From Dissophora ornata (lineage: Eukaryota > Mortierellomycota > Mortierellomycetes > Mortierellales > Mortierellaceae), in the NCBI GenBank assembly GCA_025201705.1, contig MU616932.1, forward strand, positions 1,356-31,194: DNA of 29,839 nucleotides. The letters are read 5' to 3'. Below the pieces are notes generated by a model that was not told where the DNA came from, did not search any database, and was given only the letters and a program-made list of their open reading frames with translations. Both the position numbers and the translations under genes were made by a program. This document shows positions 9,670 through 18,963 of the stretch, one piece after another (position 1 is the stretch's first letter; every line of letters begins with the position of its first letter).

Positions 9670-9783
9670 CAATCGGGTGTAAAATAAAAAAGGTTGCAAG
9701 TGTGTCCGCTTTAAATCTAGATTTATATGTGTCGTTCTATATATGACGGTTTGTTCTCCTCTAATTACGGTCGTGTGTCATTT

Positions 9784-11971
9784 TTAGTTTCCAGTCTCTT
9801 CGTGCATGCTGTGAATGTGGCCAGTGACAGCAAATTCCCTTTTGGGCTTGAACCACTTGTCGGCAGATCTAAATTTAATGCACCATGTGTAAAAAATCGT
9901 CAGTGCATTTTAACAAGCAAATAGGATATAAAAAAAAAATCTGACCCAGGGTACAAAAAAGCAATGTTGGGGGGTAAACATACTTGGTCAGTCGCTCCGT
10001 GATAGCAGGAAGGTCCAAATCCAGGTACCAGCTCATGTAGTCTCCAATATCTGTGTTTTCATGGTTGCCCTTGAGCTTGTCCAACATCTGGTTACCGTCC
10101 TCGCTCGAACCCTCTGCATAGAGGTTCACATCCACTCCTGTGTGACCCATCGTCGTCCATCCAAGATAAGCACGCCGAGAAATGGCGTGTCCCAAGAATC
10201 GGATAAAATCGTTTGGCAGCGTGTCTGGGTTGGACAAGAACTCAATCTCCTCCTCAGAGGGGTCCTTGATGCCAAGACCCTGGTCCAAAATCTCGGTCCT
10301 GACATATTCCTCTACGCGACGGCGACGACCCTTGGGTTCACCTCCTTCAGCCTCAGATACGTGGAAAGCAACCAGGTTCATGGTCAGGATCTCGGTTGAG
10401 ACTTTGGCACGATCAATGACATCGGGTTTCCAGAGGTAATCCGGGTAGACCTTGGGATCTGGCTGCAAACCCAGGGTGAAGCCACCAGTCTCATGATCAC
10501 TTGTCGAGATCATGACAGTATCGGCGTTGTTCGCCACAAACTCTCTGACAACTCTGATGGTCTCGTGGTACTCCAAAATATCATGAAGATGGGCAACAGG
10601 ATCGTTGTTATGAGCACCCATATCAATTCTCGATCCCTCAATCATCAAGAAGAAGCCATTGCCGTCCTTGGTCTTGGCCTTGAGAGACTTCAAGGCTGCC
10701 GCGGCCATGGCGCTCAGCGAAGGCTCTTGCCCTGGGTTGCGTCTCCTGTCGATTTCAAAGTTCATGTGGCTAGGATGAAAAAGGCCCATGACAGGCAGGG
10801 GCAGCTTATCGCCGTTCTTCATCATCAAGTCTTCAAATTCGCCGCGGTTCAGGACAACATGGTCCCATCCATATGACTTGCTTTCCTTGATTAAATCGCG
10901 GTTGTCTGAACGGCAGCTGCCCTCCGTTGTGTTGGGCAAGAAGAAGCAGCGTCCACCTCCCAACATCAGATCGACCTGTCGTCCCAGCTCATAATCTCCA
11001 ATCTGATGGACAGCAATGTCCGCTTCCATGTCGCGATGGACCACGTGGGCAGAGAAAGAAGCCGGCGTGGCATGGGTCACTCTGCTGGTGACGACCAATC
11101 CTGTCCACATGCCCATACTCTTGGCAGATTCTAACACTGTGCCGCAAGGAACTCCGTTGGGGTCCACTATGAAGAGAAGGTATTAAGTGTGAGGACAACA
11201 AAACATCCAATTAAGGTGATTGGATCAAACATCCCTGGTGCCAACAAAGAGTATATTTTGACGTGTACCTCCAATAGCAGCGTTGTAAGTTTTCAAAGCG
11301 CAGGAGAATGCGGTTGCGCCAGCTGCAGAGTCCGTGACCAAACTGTCGCTGCTGCGGGTCCTAGATGCTCCGACAAGGATCTCATCCAGAGCTGTCATAA
11401 CGCCAGCGGTGTGGTTGTGTTTGTACTGCCAGAAAGAGCGGCCGTATGTCTGAGAGGCAGGGCCGAATCCGTCCGAGACCATCATGATCACGTTGCGGCT
11501 AGAGCCAGCTGATGCAGTAAACGGAGAAGGCAATTGTCAGAGCTTGCGTGGGAAAGAACCAAGGGTAGAGGGCACTATCTGCCTTGGACGTTGCTGAATC
11601 CTTGGAGAAGCATTGGCTTACTCGAAGGGGTCCGCTTTATGAGAAGGAAGGTGGTGGCGATGGCGGCAGCGGATGCCAAGACGACGGCCAGACCGAGGCA
11701 CAGGCACATGCGTGTGCGTTCCTGTGCACCATACCGGATACGACGATACGAATGGAGAGGGAAAAGAGCGTTAGAGGTTGGAGGAGTGATGGGTTGCTGC
11801 CATGAATGCAATGAATACAGGGCATTGTTCAGAAACATGGAGGGGTCGTGCACCTACCCTGCGGACTTGTTTCCGCGACTCGTCCTTGAGCAGCTCTCGC
11901 TCCTGCTCGTCAAACGAGTCGCCGCGGTCCTCGTTGACCAACAGCGGGGCGGTTTCATGTCTGCTGACCAT
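9784..11971 (-). CDS. PHO8: Vacuolar (Pho8-type) alkaline phosphatase
   Basis: Five exons on the minus strand: 11858-11971, 11622-11721, 11269-11508, 9984-11166 and 9784-9868, together 573 residues, close to yeast Pho8. A cytosolic tail (1-42) with the acidic dileucine ETAPLL (residues 6-11) is followed by a single membrane anchor (about 43-66, MCLCLGLAVVLASAAA...) and the lumenal enzyme, i.e. type II topology. Active-site features: MVSDGFG (Asp84), VTDSAAGAT with the nucleophile near Ser132, VTHATPA (His183), EGSRIDMGAHNND (Glu328, Asp333), STSDHETGG (Asp375, His376) and GHTGVD (His493), the expected ligands of a two-zinc, one-magnesium phosphomonoesterase. The last intron (donor GTATGT, 9869-9983) replaces a hydrophobic read-through tail with SADKWFKPKREF..., which I prefer. 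It releases phosphate from organic esters in the vacuole. Confidence 0.93.
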
Positions 11972-12558
11972 GCTGGCTGTAATGGGCGGGTGCTGTTTTT
12001 TGTGGAGTGCGTGGGTTGATGAATGAAAAGAGGCGAGGGGAGTGAAATGGAGCAGCCGGATGAATAAGAGGGAGAAGTGTGTTGTGTGCCTGATTTGTCG
12101 CTGTTGTTGCCGCAGACTCCGTGCGAAGATGCATGTTGTGTGGGACAAATCGCTGTGGCCAATCACCACCTGGAGGGCGGCCTGCAAACCTCGTTCTGTG
12201 CCAAATGCGGAAATCAATTTGCGATTCCTCGTTTTGGGGTCTGCGGTCCGGTCATTTTACACCCACACGTCTTTCATATCTGTTTATGCTGATACACACT
12301 CCTTTCAGCAGTTCCCCTGGGAAAAGCCGTTGGACATTACTCCATGTTGGTGAGAAATACCGCCCTCAGTTGCAGGGAACTGTCAGCCATATTGTTCTTT
12401 ATTACGCCGCTTGGGATCGATTAAACATGTCAACCGCCCATGTGTATGCATGTCTCTATACTCGGAAGTCAGTTCAAACTCTCTTCTCTTTAGCTCACTC
12501 TTCCCACATACATCTCACTTCCCTTCCATCATGCCGCGGAGAATAGAGGGACTAAATT
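11972..12558. promoter_or_regulatory. Intergenic region between EXO84 (3' end) and PHO8 (promoter)
   Basis: This 587-bp gap between two minus-strand genes must hold the EXO84 3' UTR and the PHO8 promoter. Several plus-strand frames here (for example 12042-12353) have no recognisable features. I found no clear CACGTG-type phosphate-response site. A CT-rich patch at about 12475-12530 lies on the EXO84 side. Confidence 0.45.
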
Positions 12559-15500
12559 TTACAGCTCCACACCTAGAGAGAATTAGACAGACACGAAAAT
12601 TTCGTTCAGCAAACATCGCCATCCATCAACAGCCATCTTTGGTATTGTCTCGCTATTCTTTCTCTCATTCTCTCTTGCTTACCTCCAAGCTCTTCGCGGA
12701 CTGCTTCCAGCTCGGGTATAGATCGGTCAAAGCGATGCTGCATGCACAAATATAATTAAAAAGTTACTCAGCCTGCTTCAAACTGTTAATAAAACATAGC
12801 AAACAAATCTGACACAGATACGTACTTTCAGCTGCACTATCACTCTGGATATAAAACTCTCGGAAATGAACTGAAAGTTTGAATTCACAACAGTGCGCTA
12901 CAAAACAACAGGATCACACAGGTCAGTCGACAAAGAAAATGCCTCAGCAGCCTAATAGACTTGATCCAAGAAGAAGACGTTCTGTACCTGATCGTCCGTC
13001 ATGCCCTTCTCTTCATACACTTGGATCGTCCTGTTCACATACGCCTTAAACAATATTGCAACACTATCCACGATTCTGCTGTAGAGCTGCATCAAGAAGC
13101 GTTCATTTACAAGAGAGTATTATCGCTTAGTCAATCTGAATTCGAATGTCCCCATAAATTAAATAATGGAATGCGTGGGAGACTTACAGTCAAGCTGCCA
13201 ATCAGGCAGATATTGTTTACGAACTGCAGCATGACAGTATAGAACGCAGTCATACTTGCAGAGAGAGGAGTCGAGGATCCTGTGTGCAGAGAAAGCAATG
13301 ACGAAAAAAAGGTTAACGACAAAATACAAACCATAGCATGAAGGTCTAACGAGTTTTTTGATCCATACCCAGTTCCTCTCCAGACATGGGCACAAAGTCA
13401 TCATGTTCAATGATAGCATCCATTCTTTCCAAGCAGCGTCTCTCGTGTTCCGCAATCGTCTCAATCAGGTAGGGCAAAAGCGCAGCGTCCAACACGAACG
13501 AAAGGTCCAGTCCAGCGTCTCTGAGCTATTGAGATAGAGATAAATAATCAGCATGGGGATCAGTTGTTGATCCACGTTTGTCTAGGCAATGTTATGCATC
13601 ATGTTAGCCATCCAAAGATGATGGTACCTTATTGCATTTATCGTTTGTGATCTTGATGCAATCTGCAATGACCTGAAAGTTGCTCTGTTCAGTGCCAAAG
13701 ACGATGTTCTTGTAAAACTCGGCAAAATATTCAATCTCCTGCTTTGCCCATTTCACGAGTGCGGACGTCATCTTAGGATCCTTGAATGATAGCTCGAACC
13801 ACTCCGAGGTATTCTTGATAGACGTAAAGACTATCATAGCGAGCTCCTCGACATGCAAGACAGGATCTTTCTTTGGCTTCACTTGGCTGTAAGGTGTAAG
13901 ATTAAACCATGGCCGCATATCAATGTCAATTAGTGTTTGCATTCAGATCTTAATACGCGCCACGTCCTTCTCAGTCCAACGTTTATCGGCCAGTACCTTA
14001 TTCTTTGGCGAACAACCTTGGTCCTATTATTCAAAAAGACATCCCTTGCCTGCTCAAGGCAGCCTAGACGCTCGAGCCATCCCACATCCCGCTGCACGGT
14101 GACTTTTGTAATATGAGGCTGCCCAAGATCCATGACGATCACTTTTGATAGACGGGAAACGCGCTCATCTAAGCGCTTCCTGGTTTCAGACAGCTTGGTT
14201 GCTGGCAAGGTCATCTGCGAGAGTATCACAGTAGCTATATGCATAGTAAATAGAAAAAGGTAAGCTACGAGTTCAGACTCTAGTATGTCGTATATGACGC
14301 AAACACAAAGAATTATCAACGCCGTCACTGAAACGCACCTTTTTCGATACCAGCGACAGCACTGTCAAGCTCCCGCTGAGCAATCATAACATCGAGTTCA
14401 TCTGTAAACTCTGCCAACCAACGTGCATCTGGCTGGTTCGAAGCAATTGGCGCTCTGAATTTCATTCCTGCACGGTTCGGCATGGCCTAAAGAGGGGTAG
14501 TTAGAAGCGTAATAAGTATATGCAATTGGATCCGCACGGCCATTAATTTGAACGCTTTTCTGTAGAGCGCCAATGTCAAAAATAAACATACGGGTGAGAA
14601 TCCAAACAGCCCTACTCAGTGAGCGAATATAAAGAAATGAAGTTGGAAAATACTGTTAGCACTGCCAGTGTTACATAACCCGTGCTGGCAGAGCGAAATA
14701 TATATTTCGTTGTGGCACTGGGAGACACTGCTTACCTTTACTGCGAGACTCGTTGTTGGACCGAGCAAGCATTTCATCCGTAGTACGCTTCATATTCACA
14801 AGCATGGTCTGTTTCTCTTGTCCCTTTTCGGTCTTGTACACAAACACATCATTGTCATGCGTGATCTTGATCGCATTTCGGATATCTGCATTATCACATC
14901 ATGTAAAATAAGTTAGGCGCGGTCCGGAAGTCCCTTGACTCTTCAATTGAATCGAGACAGAATCTTTACCAGTAGTATCCTTCATATCCTCAATCGCAAT
15001 ATCCGTGAGGGACCAACAGCGGTCTCCGAGTAGTTTGTATTTGGAATTGGCTGCCGTCTTTTTCTTCCGAGTTGCAATCAGAATAGTATCGTTCATGAGT
15101 ACAATATGGACAGGATGTTTGATCTTGTTCGTCTGAGTGTTAACCTCTACGAAACTAGGGGACTCGCGGATCAAATGACGCTTGAGGTGGTATGGCAACA
15201 TTTTCTATAGAAAACGAGGTTGGAGTTGTTGTAAGTACTTGTCCAATGTTATCTGCCCTGGAGACTGTAGAGATTATACTCCCGTTAAAGACATATCCAG
15301 GGACGGCTACGAAATTACCTGTGCTCCTTCAATTCCTTCCCATAGTGCCATCATCTGCGCCTTCCAGACGGATGTCAGATCCGACATACTCGAGACCATC
15401 ACAGTCATCCTCTTTGGAACGACTGGCGCAGAGTCCTCAATGCCTAGAAGCAACAGGCACGCCATAGCAAAACGTCAATTATCGCATACCATTATAATGT

Positions 15501-17088
15501 CAAGCAGGTCAGAAGACACACGATGGTCCATGGGCTCTTACCTGCGGTCAGCAAGAATTCATCGTCATCATCTACAAGGTTGTCGCTTGAGGTCTTCAGA
15601 TCATCTAGCAGTCCGCGCAAAGTCTGCATGTCGCTCTCTAGCTTCGAGATCTCTTTTGAAATGGTGACAAATTCATTGTAGTTCTTAAACACGTTCTCTT
15701 GAAGATCCTCCGCTGCCAATGACTTTGAGTCCTTAAGCGACTGCAAAAAGTTTCGGATGGTCTCTTCACTTGCAGCGGCCAGGTTCTGTGTCAGATCTAA
15801 TGGGTGAAAGACGTGTAATCAAAGACGCGACAGGAACAGTTGGCCGGCAGTTCCTTTTTTTGTAAAAATGAGCCAAGATACAGTAATTCGGATACGCATA
15901 CTTACATTCTTCATGACTGAAGCCTTCCTTAGCGAACTGTGAAACCTCCACGACTGGCCGTCGATCAGCATTATCTGGCTGACGACTTGCGGCTGATGGC
16001 GATGGCGAGGACATTGAGATCAGGTTCTTTCGCATGGGCTGTGGCGGCTGTGGCGGATTATCCTTGCGTTGAGGTATAGAGATTTCTTTCTTCAGGACTG
16101 GGGACGACTCTCTCTGGGACTTTGATGACGATGCAGTATCTCTTCTGGCAGGGGCCTTTGGCGTTGGGGTTGAGTTTCCTTCCTTTCGCATGACAGGCGA
16201 TGGCGATGGCGGTTCGTTTCGGATCTGCGGAGAAGGGACAGAGTTGAGAGGCAACTCCTTTCGGATCTTTGGCGAAGAGTTCTCACGGCGCAATGGATTG
16301 GGAGGCATGGGGGTTGGGCTGGCTGACACAGTTGGCCCTACAACTGGGTTAGGACTGGGAGATGGCGTCTGGACTGGCCGCGAAGGCGGCGTCATTCCTG
16401 ACTGAGAAGTCTTTGGCTGGTAATTGACCGTCGCCATGGGAGAAGGTGCAGGCGCATAGGCAGATGAGGAGACGCTGGAATTTTGTGTGTTTGATACTGA
16501 TCCCATACCGCCATAGATGTTGGACGGTACAGATCCTGAGCCACTCGAGTTGACAGACCCTTGTCCTGGTCCCTTGCCTGGTCCTGGCCCCATGCCTTGT
16601 CCTGGTCCCATGCCTTGTCCTGGTCCCATGCCTTGTCCTGGTCCTTGCTGCGGTGGTGCTCTGAATCCAGAGATAACGCCGTTGGACCGGGGTGGACCCA
16701 TATTTGGAGGGGGGCCTGCTCTTCCCATCGGAGCCATGTTCGGGCCACCCATAGGTCGCTGTCCCATTGGCATTGGTCCTCCCATATTCATATTCCCACT
16801 CATCTGCCTAGGAGGTATATTCATTGGCATCTGGTTGCCCATCGGCATCATGTTGGCTGGTGGACGAGGTCGCATGTTTGGTGGCGGCGGGTAGTTCCCT
16901 CCCTGGCCCATTGGTGGTCCCATTGGCTGTCCCATTGGTCCACCCATGCCCTGTGGGTACATCCCTCCTGATCCTCCCATGGGCCGTGGCGGTCCCGGGC
17001 GCATGTATTGACCCTGTTGTGGTGGCAGACCGTTGGGCGGCGGCATCCGTTGTGGAGGCGGCGGCTGTCGCCTTGGCTGAGGTTGCAT
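12559..17088 (-). CDS. EXO84: Exocyst complex component Exo84
   Basis: Fifteen exons on the minus strand: 15906-17088, 15542-15796, 15319-15443, 14970-15204, 14736-14885, 14592-14614, 14339-14486, 13997-14234, 13628-13886, 13369-13525, 13188-13279, 12988-13086, 12826-12897, 12683-12737 and 12559-12572. They total 3105 nt, 1034 residues, all with GT-AG introns and consistent phase. Residues 1-180 are Pro/Gly/Met-rich and 180-380 Ser/Pro-rich, probably disordered. The conserved part starts near YLTQNLAAASEETIRNF and continues with NVFKNYNEFVTISKEISKLES (Vps51/Exo84 coiled-coil region). A PH-like domain has HPVHIVLMNDTILIATRKKK and DRCWSLTDI. The C-terminal helical region includes RWLAEFTDELDVMIAQRELD and RFDRSIPELEAVREEL. 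Exo84 belongs to the octameric exocyst that tethers secretory vesicles at growing tips. Yeast Exo84 is about 750 residues, so the N-terminus is extended here. Confidence 0.92.
14592..14614 (-). other. 23-nt microexon of EXO84
   Basis: Splicing the exons on either side directly breaks the frame by one base. This 23-nt piece, preceded by a TGCTAAC branch-like site and a CACTGAG acceptor and followed by a GTATGT donor, restores phase and adds VGLFGFSP before AMPNRAG. The next intron (14487-14591) also has a near-ideal branch site (TTCTAACT). Confidence 0.7.
16590..16643. repeat. Three perfect 18-bp tandem units in EXO84 exon 1
   Basis: Three identical consecutive 18-bp units (CCATGCCTTGTCCTGGTC on the plus strand) encode repeated GPGQGM on the coding strand, inside the Pro/Gly/Met-rich N-terminus of Exo84. 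Degenerate copies flank the array. Perfect identity suggests recent expansion and possible length variation. Confidence 0.9.
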
Positions 17089-18077
17089 TGAGGTTGTTCC
17101 CTTGGTAGTCTAGAGGTGGGAAGTGGAAGGTGTTGGGGGGCGGTGGGTCTCCTGTCTGATGTCGTTACGTCCTTTCTTGGTTAAAAAAAGATAGCGCAAG
17201 GGAGAGTGATGAGACGAATGTGGAGATGAGAGGGAACAAGGAGGCCGCATGCGCATAGTGTCACGACACGTTTCGCGCACGAGATGTACTCCAAAAGAAA
17301 GGGCGACAGTCTGAGCAAAGCCACAAGGATAGCACGGTAAATTGACAAAGTGGTCGAAGCAGGCTGTGGGGAGCTCTTGCGCCACAACAGTAACCATCCA
17401 CTGTAACATGAATATCGGACCCCTGTCCTCTTCAACAAAGAAACAACACAACTTAGAGGTCATGTGCAGAACAACAGTCTGACGCCAAAGAAGAGAAGGC
17501 ACGTCCAGACGGGTGTCTGCATGTTGGGTCATTGCCAGCCGACTTTGCACTCTGGGCTGTTGCCTATCAGCGGCGTGCTTCCCAAGGCAAGGCACCGTTG
17601 AAATACGAGCATTGTGAGAGAGGATCGCAGAGACATGGACAGCAAACGATCCAATAAGAAAGGAGGCTGTGTTGGGGACAGGTCAGCGTACAGAAACGCG
17701 CTCTTTCGCCCTAGCGCGCGACACGCATGTTTGGCGGCGTGTGCTCTAAATAAAGAAATTATCGAGTAGACCTATTGACCAGGTTCTTTGCGTCCCTTCT
17801 CGCCACGACACGCGTCTGAACACCAAAGAGTCGGTGAATAATCAACGATCTTTCCGGACCGTTCGCTTGCTCAGGAAGAAATGGCGACATCCGCTCTTGC
17901 ACGCAACAAAAGGCGACCGACCGCTACTGATTGGCTGCGCATGTCCGCCAGTGCCACCAACGGTTGCCTACAGTTATTTGAGCGTCGTTTTTTATATTTT
18001 TATTTTTTTATTTTTTTCTTTCTTCTACTCATCTCCATCACAAACAACTACAGCCCCCTCTCATTCACTTCAACATC
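17089..18077. promoter_or_regulatory. Bidirectional promoter region between EXO84 and msrA
   Basis: A 989-bp gap between divergent starts. A 161-codon minus-strand frame (17110-17595) ends just before the EXO84 start but has no recognised domain and is probably 5' UTR or chance. Near msrA there is a T-rich tract (about 17985-18030) and an A/C-rich leader, as at other genes in the window. No firm factor-binding site was assigned. Confidence 0.5.
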
Positions 18078-18686
18078 ATGACGGAAACCGCCACATTTGC
18101 AGCCGGATGCTTCTGGTAGGATCGCAAATACATTCAAAACCTTACTGCTCCTACTCCACGTCTTTTTTTTCGCACGCTTTGAGCTGACAAATACACACGA
18201 AAAAAAAATGTCACTGTCGATAGGGGTGTCGAGAAGGCATTTGAGAGATTCTACAAAGATCAGAACATCAAGACCAGCGTCGGTTACACCGGTGGCGCTG
18301 ACAACAACCCCGACTACCGGAAGGTCTGCACTGGATCGACACACCACGCCGAGGCCCTCAAGATCGAGTACACCCCCAATGACAAGATCAACTACCCTAA
18401 CCTGGTCGAGTTCTTTTACAGGATGCATGACCCCACGACCGTCAACTCACAGGGCCCTGACGTCGGAACTCAGTACCGCTCAGTCATCTTTTACCACTCG
18501 CCAGAGCAAGAGGAGATTGCCAAGAGGGTCACTGCTGAGGTCCAGGAGAAACACTACAAGGGCCAGAAGATCGTTACCGAGATCGTCCCTGCAGGCGAAT
18601 GGTACGACGCAGAGGAGTACCACCAAAAGTATCTGGAAAAGAACCCAAGTGGCTATGAGTGCCCATCGCACTTTTTGAGATGGTAA
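18078..18686 (+). CDS. msrA: Peptide methionine sulfoxide reductase MsrA
   Basis: Two exons, 18078-18115 and 18224-18686, give 166 residues. The protein reads MTETATFAAGCFW|GVEKAFERFY; GCFWG carries the catalytic Cys11, and the intron (18116-18223, donor GTAGGA) splits the Trp13 codon inside that motif. Conserved MsrA features follow: TSVGYTGG, NPDYRKVCTGSTHHAEA, EFFYRMHDPTT, DVGTQYRSVIFYHS and AEEYHQKYLEKNP. A Cys in the C-terminal GYECPSHF may act as a resolving cysteine. The enzyme reduces methionine-S-sulfoxide with thioredoxin-derived electrons and repairs oxidised proteins. There is no targeting signal, so it is probably cytosolic. It converges with TRAP1, 277 bp between stops. Confidence 0.95.
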
Positions 18687-18963
18687 ATTAGGCGTTATTA
18701 CGTAGAATCATTGAATCAAATGAACTGTTCAAACGAGCACCAAGGAATTGGCTACACGAGTTGCTTCGTGGCGAGTCAACATTTAGATGTCAACTAAAAT
18801 TGCTGTTCAGTGTGGTGGTCCAATTGAAACTCCACCCCGACCCAACAGAGCGGCCCTTGAACAACGAAGTTGTCATGTTGGCTGTATCTGTGGTGTAGCC
18901 TCATTGGATTAACGTATTCTATGGATTATTTTTATTGTTTCTGTATAATCGCAAGTAACCCGT

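Noticed and set aside
12042..12546. Overlapping plus-strand frames in the PHO8-EXO84 gap
   Set aside because: No motif, irregular composition, and both flanking genes need this space for UTR and promoter.
14339..14885. Direct splicing of the two EXO84 exons without a microexon
   Set aside because: This shifts the frame and meets a stop within the exon, losing the conserved RWLAEFTDELDV segment.
17110..17595. 161-codon minus-strand frame just upstream of EXO84
   Set aside because: No domain, a stop before the EXO84 ATG and no splice sites joining it. Probably 5' UTR or chance.
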